From Nocardia xishanensis NBRC 101358 (GTDB lineage Bacteria; Actinomycetota; Actinomycetes; Mycobacteriales; Mycobacteriaceae), in contig NZ_BDCF01000038.1 of the NCBI RefSeq assembly GCF_001613365.1, positions 1 through 64,000 of the forward strand: a stretch of 64,000 nt of DNA, read 5' to 3'. Of this stretch, positions 8,202 to 14,642 are shown in pieces. Position numbers and translations under genes: made by a program. Every line of letters starts with the position of its first letter. Within the stretch, counting starts at the first letter, position 1. The notes under the pieces were generated by a model. That model was not told the DNA's origin and did not search any database. It saw only the letters and a list, made by a program, of their open reading frames with translations.

Positions 8202-8951
8202 GTGGCAGCCACTCCGATCAGCGCGCCGTGGGTCCGGACCGTCGACCTCGGCGACGAAGTGCGGAAGGGCGTCGAAAGACTGCGCCGCCCGCACCTGCTG
8301 CGCCGCATCCTTCCGGCGATCCGGCGGCATCTGGGGGCGGCACCCGCGAGCACCGCGTACGCCTTCACGCTCTTCGTCACCTGGTGGACGCTGCGGGGCC
8401 TCGGAGAGGCGGTCCAGCACCGGCTGATTCTGTCCGCGTCCACGAATCTCGCCAATATGCGGCGCGATCCGGTACAGGTGCTGGTGGCGTCCGCGTTCTG
8501 GACCGAGGGCAAATTCCCGTGGCTGACCATCCTCGAGTTCCTGGTGGTGATGGCGGCGGCGGAGCGATGGCTCGGCACCGGCCGCTGGATTCTGTTGTTC
8601 GCCACCGGGCACATCGGCGCCACGCTTATCACCGTCACCGGCATCTCCCGCGCCATCGATCGCGGCCTCATTCCACTGCGTGTGGCGATCGCCCCCGATG
8701 TCGGCGCCAGCTACGGGTTCACCGCCGTGCTGGCCGCGATGGCGTTCCGGTTCCGCGGCGTCGTCCGGGCGCTGTGGGCGACGACGCTCGTGGTCGTGCT
8801 CGCCGCGGCGATCTGGATCGGGCCGACCTTCACCGATTACGGCCACCTGTGCGCGGCCCTCATCGGCCTAGCGGTCGGCGGCATCTCGACCGCGTTCTGG
8901 ACTCGCGTCGAACGCCGCCGCGCCGCGGCATCGAGCGCAGACGCGAGCTAG
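8202..8951 (+). CDS. Rhomboid-like membrane protein
   Basis: 249-aa polytopic protein with about six membrane segments after a basic N-terminus. Two residues expected of a rhomboid serine-protease dyad are present: Ser170 in VGASYGFTAVL (GxSxG type) and His215 in YGHLCAALIGLAVG, 45 residues apart on what would be helices 4 and 6. An early helix contains TLFVTWWTLRGLGEAVQHR. It matches the actinobacterial rhomboid-like family better than canonical GlpG. The GTG start follows from the reading frame. The gene is convergent with the antiporter gene, their stop codons overlapping within CTAG. Protease activity is inferred. Confidence 0.7.
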   Translation: MAATPISAPWVRTVDLGDEVRKGVERLRRPHLLRRILPAIRRHLGAAPASTAYAFTLFVTWWTLRGLGEAVQHRLILSASTNLANMRRDPVQVLVASAFWTEGKFPWLTILEFLVVMAAAERWLGTGRWILLFATGHIGATLITVTGISRAIDRGLIPLRVAIAPDVGASYGFTAVLAAMAFRFRGVVRALWATTLVVVLAAAIWIGPTFTDYGHLCAALIGLAVGGISTAFWTRVERRRAAASSADAS

Positions 8952-10129
8952 GCGGCGACCGCAGGGCCTGGCTCGGGTCGCACCAAGCGCACCAGCGGCT
9001 CGACCACCCGCGCCGCGACCGGGCCGAGCACCGCCATCAGCAGCACGTAGGCCGAGGCCAGCGGGGCCAGCTCGCTCGCGACCGCGCCGACGCTCACCGC
9101 CAATCCCGCGATGACGATCGAGAATTCGCCGCGCGCCACCAGGGTCGCTCCCGCCCTGGCACGGCCCATCCGCCGGATGCCCTGCCTGCCCGCGGCCCAC
9201 CATCCGGTCGCGACCTTGGTCGTCGCGGTCACCACGGCGAGCAGCACCGCCCAGCCGAGCACCGGCGGGATCGCGCGCGGGTCGGTGCTCAACCCGAAGG
9301 CGACGAAGAAGATGGCCGCGAACAGATCCCGCAGCGGCTCCAGCAGCTTCGCGGCCTGGTACGCGGTCGATCCGGAGATCGCGATGCCGAGCAGGAACGC
9401 GCCGACCACCGCCGAGACGTTCAGCGCCGAGGCGACGCCCGCCACCAGCAGCGCCGCGCCGAGCAACTTGAGCAGGAACACCTCGTTGTCCGAGCTGTCC
9501 ACGATCGATGACACGTGCCGTCCGTACCGCAGCGCCACCACCAGCACCAGTGTGACCGTCACCAGCGCGATGGCGAGCGTACGCAGTCCGCTCAGAAAGC
9601 TCATTCCCGCGAGAATCGTGGTGAGGATCGGCAGGTATATCGCCATGGCCAGGTCTTCGAACACCAGAATCGAGAGCACGACCGGGGTTTCCCGGTTGCC
9701 GAGCCGCCCGAGATCGTTGAGCACCTTGGCGACGATGCCCGAGGAGGAGATGTAGGTGACGCCGCCCATCGTGATCGCGCCGACGACGCCCCAGCCGAGC
9801 AGCAGCGCCACCAGCACACCGGGGATCGCGTTGACGACGATGTCGACCAAGCCTGCGGCCCAGGACCGCCGCAGCCCGGTCATCAGCTCGGCGGCGGTGT
9901 ATTCCAGGCCGAGCAGCAGGAGCAGCAGCACCACACCGATCTCGCCCGCGACATGGCCGAATTCATTGGCCTCGGCGAGATCGATGAACCCGCCCGACCC
10001 GAACGCCAATCCCCCCAGCAGATAGAGCGGGATCGGCGACATGCCGAACCGTCCCGCCACCCGCCCCAACATGCCTAGAGCGAAGAACACCGCTCCGAGC
10101 TCGAGGAAAGCGAGCGCGGTCTGGCTCAC
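8948..10129 (-). CDS. CPA2-family cation:proton antiporter (KhtU/KefB-like)
   Basis: 393-aa polytopic membrane protein starting with a GTG. About 12 hydrophobic segments are visible, with the CPA2 features GVTYISSSGIVAKVLNDLGR and FEDLAMAIYLP, consistent with K+(Na+)/H+ antiport. There is no C-terminal TrkA-N domain. Instead the gene immediately upstream encodes a separate TrkA-C subunit, with 3 bp between its stop and this start, the two-gene arrangement of Bacillus KhtTU. The likely role is cation efflux or pH homeostasis at the cytoplasmic membrane. Confidence 0.88.
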   Translation of the reverse strand: MSQTALAFLELGAVFFALGMLGRVAGRFGMSPIPLYLLGGLAFGSGGFIDLAEANEFGHVAGEIGVVLLLLLLGLEYTAAELMTGLRRSWAAGLVDIVVNAIPGVLVALLLGWGVVGAITMGGVTYISSSGIVAKVLNDLGRLGNRETPVVLSILVFEDLAMAIYLPILTTILAGMSFLSGLRTLAIALVTVTLVLVVALRYGRHVSSIVDSSDNEVFLLKLLGAALLVAGVASALNVSAVVGAFLLGIAISGSTAYQAAKLLEPLRDLFAAIFFVAFGLSTDPRAIPPVLGWAVLLAVVTATTKVATGWWAAGRQGIRRMGRARAGATLVARGEFSIVIAGLAVSVGAVASELAPLASAYVLLMAVLGPVAARVVEPLVRLVRPEPGPAVAA

Positions 10130-10132
10130 AGG

Positions 10133-10615
10133 TCAACCGTGGGAGAGGATCTTCGCGGCGGCGTCCAAGCCGTCGGGGGTGCCCACGACTACGAGCAGAT
10201 CATCTGCGGCGAAGGTGAAATCGGGTCCTGGCGAGGGGTGCAGCTGACCGGCGCGCATCACCGCGACGATCGAGACCTTGGTGCGGGTGCGCATCGCCGT
10301 CTCGCCGAGGGTGCGGCCCTCGTACGGCGATTCGTCGGCGATCGGCAGCTGCCGGGTGGTGATGCCGGGCAGGTCGCGGTGGTCCTCGCGGAGTGCGGCC
10401 ACCAGTTGCGGAGCGCCGAGCAGGTTGGCGAGCACCGCGGCCTCGTCGCTCGTCAGCGGCACCTGCGCGGCGCACGCGTCCGGGTCGTCGAGTTTGGAGA
10501 CGATCAGGTCGATGCCTCCGTCGCGGTGGTCGACCACGCCGATCCGGCGACCCGACCGGGCCTCGAAGTCTTTGCGTACCCCGATACCGGGTAGAGCGGT
10601 GACGTCGACGTTCAC
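10133..10615 (-). CDS. TrkA-C domain regulatory subunit of the antiporter (KhtT-like)
   Basis: 160-aa soluble protein. The N-terminal half (VNVDVTALPGIGVRKDFEAR) resembles the KhtT N-terminus, and the C-terminal part is a TrkA-C (RCK-C) domain with LPIADESPYEGRTLGE and DDLLVVVGTPDGLDA. RCK-C domains bind small ligands such as nucleotides and gate the attached transporter. The GTG was preferred over the upstream ATG frame because family similarity begins there. It precedes the antiporter by 3 bp in one operon, and is divergent from the histidine kinase. Confidence 0.85.
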   Translation of the reverse strand: MNVDVTALPGIGVRKDFEARSGRRIGVVDHRDGGIDLIVSKLDDPDACAAQVPLTSDEAAVLANLLGAPQLVAALREDHRDLPGITTRQLPIADESPYEGRTLGETAMRTRTKVSIVAVMRAGQLHPSPGPDFTFAADDLLVVVGTPDGLDAAAKILSHG

Positions 10616-10738
10616 TCGTTCAGAGTAGCCCCAGGCGGGCGAAGTCCGTCCGAAGGATCGCGCACGCGCGTGGGCCGGGGGCACGCGTCATCACTTCGGC
10701 GGACCCGCGTTTGCTCGCGCGTGTGCTGTGATGAGGCG

Positions 10739-11959
10739 GTGAAGCAGTGGCACGCGTTGTCGGCGACCGCGCAGGACGTGCTGGTCGCGTTCTTCGCGTT
10801 CGTCTTCGGGGCGTTCCTGTACCTGTCCGGGCTGTACCCGATGGCCGACGGGAGCGCCGATCCGCCGCTGGGCGTCCGGTTCGGTGTGCTCGCGCTGCTG
10901 TGCGCGGCGACGCTGCTGCGGCGGCGAGCGCCGCTGGTGACGCTGGTGGCGGGCCTGGTCCCGCTCACCATCGATCTGGTATTGGGTGCGACGGTGCCGG
11001 TGTGGCTCGTCTACTCGGATTCGATCTACGCGGCCGTCCTGTACGGCTCGCGCGCGGTGTCGCGCTCGGTGACGATCGCCTGTGCCGCGCTGACGACGGT
11101 GATCACGGTGGCCGTGTTCGCCGCGACCGGTGACTGGCGGGCGCTGGTGCTCGCCATCGCGGCGGCGGCGGCCTTCGTCGGCACGCCGATCTGGTGGGGA
11201 CTGTCGGTGCGGACGCACAAGGAGATCGCCGAGGCCGAACGCGCGCGGGCGCAGGCGATGGCGCTGGTGGCCGAGCTGGACCGGCGCGCGGCCATCGCCG
11301 ATGAGCGCAGGACGATGGCGCGCGATCTGCACGACGTCATCGCTGGACACCTCTCGGCCATCGCGATCCAGTCCGAGGCGGCGCTCGGCGAGCTGACCCG
11401 CCGGGATGCCGACCCCGTGATGGCCGGAATCCTGGGCTCGATCCGCGCCAACAGCGTCAGCGCGCTGCAGGAGATGCGCACCATGATCGGTCTGCTGCGC
11501 CGCGACGACGGAACGGAGGACGAAGCCGTCGCACCGCGCACACTGGCCCAGCTGCCGATCCTGGTGGACGCCGCCCGATCGGCGGGAACCGCGGTGCGCG
11601 TTGCGGATTCGCTCGACGGCACCCCGCTGCCCGGCGCGGTGGACCAGGCCGCCTATCGGATCATCCAGGAGGCCTTGACCAATGCGATGAAGCACGCGCC
11701 AGGTCAGCGGGTCGATATCGCGGTGCGCGCCGATCCAGCGTCACTCGACGTCACCGTCCGCAATCCCGCCCGCGCCGCGGCGGTTTCGTCGCAGCCGGCG
11801 AATTCCGCGGCGCCGCACCGCGGCCTGATGAACATGCGCGAGCGCGCCGCAGCGCTGGGCGGAAGCTTCACCGCAGGACCGGAAGCCGAAGGCTGGATGG
11901 TCCGCGCCAGGCTTCCGCTCGGCACGTCCGAGACGAGCGCCGGCGAGGCGCAGGCATGA
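10739..11959 (+). CDS. Two-component sensor histidine kinase (HisKA_3 / NarL-DesK type)
   Basis: 406 aa. An N-terminal membrane module of about five helices (residues 12-160) has no sizeable extracellular sensor. It is followed by a coiled linker and the dimerisation H-box MARDLHDVIAGHLSAI with phospho-acceptor His198, then a HATPase domain with N-box IIQEALTNAMKHAP and G-box HRGLMNMRERAAALGG. The GTG start gives VKQWHALSATAQ. The last codons (ETSAGEAQA) and the stop fall inside the first copy of a 77-bp tandem repeat that continues to just before the response regulator gene. The stimulus is unknown. Confidence 0.93.
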   Translation: MKQWHALSATAQDVLVAFFAFVFGAFLYLSGLYPMADGSADPPLGVRFGVLALLCAATLLRRRAPLVTLVAGLVPLTIDLVLGATVPVWLVYSDSIYAAVLYGSRAVSRSVTIACAALTTVITVAVFAATGDWRALVLAIAAAAAFVGTPIWWGLSVRTHKEIAEAERARAQAMALVAELDRRAAIADERRTMARDLHDVIAGHLSAIAIQSEAALGELTRRDADPVMAGILGSIRANSVSALQEMRTMIGLLRRDDGTEDEAVAPRTLAQLPILVDAARSAGTAVRVADSLDGTPLPGAVDQAAYRIIQEALTNAMKHAPGQRVDIAVRADPASLDVTVRNPARAAAVSSQPANSAAPHRGLMNMRERAAALGGSFTAGPEAEGWMVRARLPLGTSETSAGEAQA

Positions 11960-12036
11960 GCGAACGCAGTGAGCGAATCATGTGCCAGCCCCATCGGGGC
12001 ATGCACGAGACGAGTGCCGGCGAGGCGCAGGCATGA
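11956..12036 (+). CDS. Mini-ORF 1 of the repeat relay (26 aa)
   Basis: ATG overlaps the kinase stop as ATGA. It encodes a 26-residue peptide beginning [17 protein letters not shown] and ending ETSAGEAQA, the ending being identical to the kinase C-terminus. There is no separate ribosome binding site; translation would rely on re-initiation by ribosomes finishing the kinase. No known domain. It could be a coupling leader rather than a functional peptide. Confidence 0.4.
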   Translation: MSERSERIMCQPHRGMHETSAGEAQA

Positions 12037-12113
12037 GCGAACGCAGTGAGCGAATCATGTGCCAGCCCCATCGGGGCATGCCGGAGACGAGTGCCGGCGA
12101 GGCGCAGGCATGA
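12033..12113 (+). CDS. Mini-ORF 2 of the repeat relay (26 aa)
   Basis: Starts in the ATGA that ends mini-ORF 1. Its product differs from mini-ORF 1 by one residue ([11 protein letters not shown] instead of [11 protein letters not shown] at the end). It stops in the ATGA that starts mini-ORF 3. Whether it is expressed cannot be told from sequence. Confidence 0.4.
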   Translation: MSERSERIMCQPHRGMPETSAGEAQA

Positions 12114-12190
12114 GCGAACGCAGTGAGCGAATCATGTGGCAGCCCCATCGGGGCATGCCGGAGACGAGCGCCAGCGAGGCGCAGGCATGA
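12110..12190 (+). CDS. Mini-ORF 3 of the repeat relay (26 aa)
   Basis: Starts in the ATGA ending mini-ORF 2. It has Trp for Cys at position 10 ([10 protein letters not shown]) and Ser for Gly near the end (ETSASEAQA). It stops 19 bp before the response regulator start, which has its own GGAGG at 12201-12205, so the relay would deliver ribosomes close to that site. Confidence 0.4.
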   Translation: MSERSERIMWQPHRGMPETSASEAQA

Positions 12191-12209
12191 CCCGAACGAC
12201 GGAGGCGGC

Positions 12210-12857
12210 GTGACGATTCGCGTGCTGATCGCCGACGATCACGGCGCGATTCGCGCGGGGTTGCGGATGATCCTGGACAGCGCCGAAGGCATCGAGGTGA
12301 TCGGCGAGGCCGCCGACGGGGACATCGCGGTGGCCCAGGCCAAGGCGCTGCGGCCCGATGTGGTGCTGATGGATGTGCGGATGCCCGGCGTGGACGGCCT
12401 CACCGCCACCGAACGCATCACCGCCGACGCGTTGGCGCGTGTGCTCGTCCTCACCACGTTCGACTTGGACGAGTACGTCTTTCGCGCCTTGCGCGCGGGC
12501 GCGTCCGGGTTCGTGCTGAAATCGACGTCGGGACAAGCCCTCGTCGACGCGGTGCGCGCGGTCGCCGCGGGTGACGGGGTGCTGGCGCCGGAGGTCACCC
12601 GCGCCGTGATCGCCGCGTTCGCGTCTTCTGTCGCCGGCGCCGAACCCGTCGCACCGGACGGCTTCGCCGATCTCACCGAACGCGAACGCGAGGTGCTGGA
12701 CTGCCTCGGCGATGGCCTGTCGAACGCGCAGATCGCGGCGCGACTGTTCATCGGGGAAACCACGGTGAAGACTCACGTCTCGCGCGTGCTCACCAAACTC
12801 GGTGTGCGGTCCCGGGTTCAGGCCGCCATTCTCGCGCGGCAGGCGCGCGAGCGCTGA
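12210..12857 (+). CDS. NarL/FixJ-family response regulator
   Basis: 215 aa. The receiver domain holds the acidic pair at ADDH (residues 9-10) and phospho-acceptor Asp55 in VLMDVRMPG, with Lys in FVLKSTSG. The C-terminal LuxR-type HTH contains [15 protein letters not shown] and [20 protein letters not shown]. The GTG start is preceded by GGAGG, and the receiver domain begins immediately; a longer in-frame extension only reads through the upstream repeat. It is the evident partner of the sensor kinase 250 bp upstream, separated by the tandem repeat. Target genes are unknown. Confidence 0.95.
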   Translation: MTIRVLIADDHGAIRAGLRMILDSAEGIEVIGEAADGDIAVAQAKALRPDVVLMDVRMPGVDGLTATERITADALARVLVLTTFDLDEYVFRALRAGASGFVLKSTSGQALVDAVRAVAAGDGVLAPEVTRAVIAAFASSVAGAEPVAPDGFADLTEREREVLDCLGDGLSNAQIAARLFIGETTVKTHVSRVLTKLGVRSRVQAAILARQARER

Positions 12858-12867
12858 TCGGCGCGGC

Positions 12868-13227
12868 TCACTCCGCCGACGGTGCGAAGGCGCCGTCCGG
12901 GCCGGGCAGGTAGTCCTCCACCGATGTGACGGCGCTCACAGGAAGCGGCCCGTAGAGATGAGGGAAGAGCATTCCCTCCGGATCCGTCGGCACCCCCGGC
13001 TCCCACTTCACCGGATCCACGAGCAGATTCGCGTCGATGCGCAACAGCACCAGGTCGCGCCGCCCGGCGAAGAGCCGGTTGGCGGGCAGGTGCACCTGCC
13101 GGGTAGTGGAAAGGTGAACGAAGCCCACCTCGGCCAGCGACGGCGGCCGGTGCTCGCCGGTTTGCCGAGCGTTGCGCCATTCCGGCAAAGTACAAAGGTG
13201 AACCAGCGTGTGAGTGTCACAGGTCAC
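12868..13227 (-). CDS. DUF952 domain-containing protein
   Basis: 119-aa protein with the DUF952 pattern: LVHLCTLPEWRNA at the start, GFVHLSTTRQVHLPANRLF in the middle, then DLVLLRIDANLL and FPHLYGPLPVSAV. The family has an ADP-ribosyltransferase-like or glutathione-S-transferase-like small fold and no established function. The GTG start gives VTCDTHTLVHL; the longer frame upstream is not conserved in character. It ends 10 bp from the convergent response regulator gene. Confidence 0.85.
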   Translation of the reverse strand: MTCDTHTLVHLCTLPEWRNARQTGEHRPPSLAEVGFVHLSTTRQVHLPANRLFAGRRDLVLLRIDANLLVDPVKWEPGVPTDPEGMLFPHLYGPLPVSAVTSVEDYLPGPDGAFAPSAE

Positions 13228-13360
13228 GGGTAATCTCCCAACAGACCAACTGGATAGGCGTGTTCGTGGGGTGATCGAGTGCGATTCGAGCCCCGAACTG
13301 GAATGTTCGCCGTGAGCGAAATACCAGGTCGTGTTAGAGAAAACACACAGAATCACTTGC

Positions 13361-13387
13361 GGGAACAATGCCCCCGTCCCGAACGTC
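13361..13387 (+). promoter_or_regulatory. Candidate ECF-sigma promoter of the DUF7455 gene
   Basis: GGGAAC at 13361-13366, a 17-nt spacer, and CGTC at 13384-13387. This matches ECF promoters of the mycobacterial SigM/SigE/SigH class (GGGAAC or GGAAC with CGTC or CGTT). The start of transcription would leave an untranslated leader of about 110 nt. The upstream 130 bp back to the DUF952 gene hold nothing else that I recognise. Confidence 0.5.
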
Positions 13388-13502
13388 TGACAGAGTAGTC
13401 ATACCACTGCTGGGAAGTAGCGGTAGCGAGCTCGTGGTGAGTGACCACGGGCCCCACACCAGGTGAACGGACTGTAGTGCCGGGAGCCAGGACGGAGGAG
13501 TC

Positions 13503-13697
13503 ATGCCAGGAACCCTGACAAGCACCCCACTGACCGCGGTCGATCGTTGCGACCGTTGCGGGGCGGCTGCCCGAGTGCGTGCCGTTCTGCCCGCAGGTGG
13601 AGAGTTGCTCTTCTGCCAGCATCACGCGAACGAACACATGGATCGGCTGCGTGAGCTCGAGGCCGTGATCGACACGGAGTCGGCTCCCGCCCTCTGA
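13503..13697 (+). CDS. Small DUF7455-type putative zinc-binding protein
   Basis: 64-aa protein with a CDRCGAAARVRAVL motif and a downstream LFCQHHANEH, giving a C-x2-C ... C-x2-H arrangement typical of a small zinc ribbon, then a charged helix. Small proteins of this kind (DUF7455) are conserved near sigA/sigB in actinobacteria; function unknown. An ATG preceded by GGAGGAG at 13494-13500 gives a strong ribosome binding site. It is followed by a strong terminator. The possible ECF promoter suggests stress-dependent expression. Confidence 0.85.
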   Translation: MPGTLTSTPLTAVDRCDRCGAAARVRAVLPAGGELLFCQHHANEHMDRLRELEAVIDTESAPAL

Positions 13698-13749
13698 CCT
13701 GTTTTCGCTTTCCGACACAACAGCATCGAACAACAGAACATGGCCTTAC

Positions 13750-13782
13750 CCGCAGCGGGCGACGAATCGTCGCCCGCTGCGG
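13750..13782. terminator. Strong bidirectional terminator, perfect 16-bp stem
   Basis: CCGCAGCGGGCGACGA and its exact complement around a single central base, between the convergent DUF7455 and TetR genes. This is one of the most stable hairpins in the window. Confidence 0.85.
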
Positions 13783-13825
13783 CATGTTCGAGGGCTATAC
13801 GTGCCCAACATCACAGTGTTCTAGG

Positions 13826-14581
13826 TCACATCAGCTCGCGTCCACGCTCGGCCAGAATCCCGTCGAGCAGGCGCTCCACCCCGAACTCGAAAGCGCCGTC
13901 CGGGTCCGCGGGCGCCTGATACCGCTCCCCCACCGCCGCACCGACCCGCGCCGCCAGCGGGAACTCCTCGACCGGCATGATCCGCGTCAGCTCCGGGCGG
14001 TAGCGCTCCCACCACTGCGCGTCGCTCAACTCCGCCGCGCCGCGGGCCGCGGCTACCGCCATGCGCGCGTTCCCGGTGGCGAACTCGGTCAGCACCGCTA
14101 CAGCCCGGTCCATCGCCAGGTCCGTGAGACCGATCCCTTCCAGGACGGCAAGCTGGCGTTCGTAACGCCGCATCCGCCCCGGACCGAGCACCGCCCGCCA
14201 TGGCGACACCTCGAGCAGCCACGGGTGGGCGAGCACCTCGGCGCGCACCTGTCGCGCGATCTCGGCGATCCGCTCCCGCACCGGAAGCTCGGCGGGGATG
14301 GGCGCGTCCTCGGCGGCGACGGCGTCGACCATCAGCACGGTCAGCGCCTCTTTGCTCGGCACGTAGGTGTACAGGCTCATCGGCCGCAGACCGAGCTCGG
14401 CCGCGACCGCGCGGACCGACACCTTCTCGTACCCGTCGCGATCGGCCAGCGCGACGGCGGCCGCGACGACGGCGTCGACACTCACCGTCTGCTTCGGTCC
14501 GCGCCCGCCCGTGCGCGGCGGCAGCGCTTGGCGCCACAGCAGGTGCAGCAGCCGCTTCACCTGATCGTCGTCGCTCTCCAT
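13826..14581 (-). CDS. TetR-family regulator (TetR_C type)
   Basis: 251 aa. The N-terminal HTH spans about residues 30-75, with VSVRAVAAELGLRPMSLYTY as recognition helix; the C-terminal domain resembles the TetR/tetracycline-repressor class and ends VERLLDGILAERGRELM. The ATG reading MESDDDQVKRLL was chosen because upstream codons overlap the promoter region. It is divergent from the SNF2 helicase gene with only 61 bp between the starts, which includes a GTACGG...CCGTAC inverted repeat, so autoregulation and control of the helicase pair are plausible. Confidence 0.88.
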   Translation of the reverse strand: MESDDDQVKRLLHLLWRQALPPRTGGRGPKQTVSVDAVVAAAVALADRDGYEKVSVRAVAAELGLRPMSLYTYVPSKEALTVLMVDAVAAEDAPIPAELPVRERIAEIARQVRAEVLAHPWLLEVSPWRAVLGPGRMRRYERQLAVLEGIGLTDLAMDRAVAVLTEFATGNARMAVAAARGAAELSDAQWWERYRPELTRIMPVEEFPLAARVGAAVGERYQAPADPDGAFEFGVERLLDGILAERGRELM

Positions 14582-14603
14582 GGGGCTCCTCGGAACAAAC
14601 CCG

Positions 14604-14634
14604 GTACGGTGTGCGTTGTCACCATACTCCGTAC
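14604..14634. promoter_or_regulatory. Possible TetR operator between tetR and SNF2 gene
   Basis: GTACGG and CCGTAC, inverted over a 31-bp span, in the 61-bp divergent intergenic region. The sequence also contains ATACTCCGTACGCCATACG, with several overlapping half-symmetries. Weak on its own, stronger because the adjacent regulator is divergent. Confidence 0.35.
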
Positions 14635-14642
14635 GCCATACG

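Larger units (their letters stand above)
11930..12190 (+). repeat. 77-bp tandem repeat between sensor kinase and response regulator
   Basis: Three full 77-bp copies (starting at 11930, 12007 and 12084) and a final 30-bp partial copy. Copies differ at only a few positions (for example tgtgcc versus tgtggc, and gcatgcac versus gcatgccg). Each holds GAGCGAACGCAGTGAGCGAA and a small GCCCC-ATC-GGGGC hairpin. The first copy contains the kinase stop codon. Because 77 equals 27 codons minus 4 bases, each unit encodes a 26-codon ORF overlapping the next by ATGA. Confidence 0.95.

Noticed and set aside
13275-13305. GATTCGAGCCCC resembling a tRNA T-arm
   Set aside because: No acceptor, D or anticodon stems fit around it; the region is a promoter spacer.
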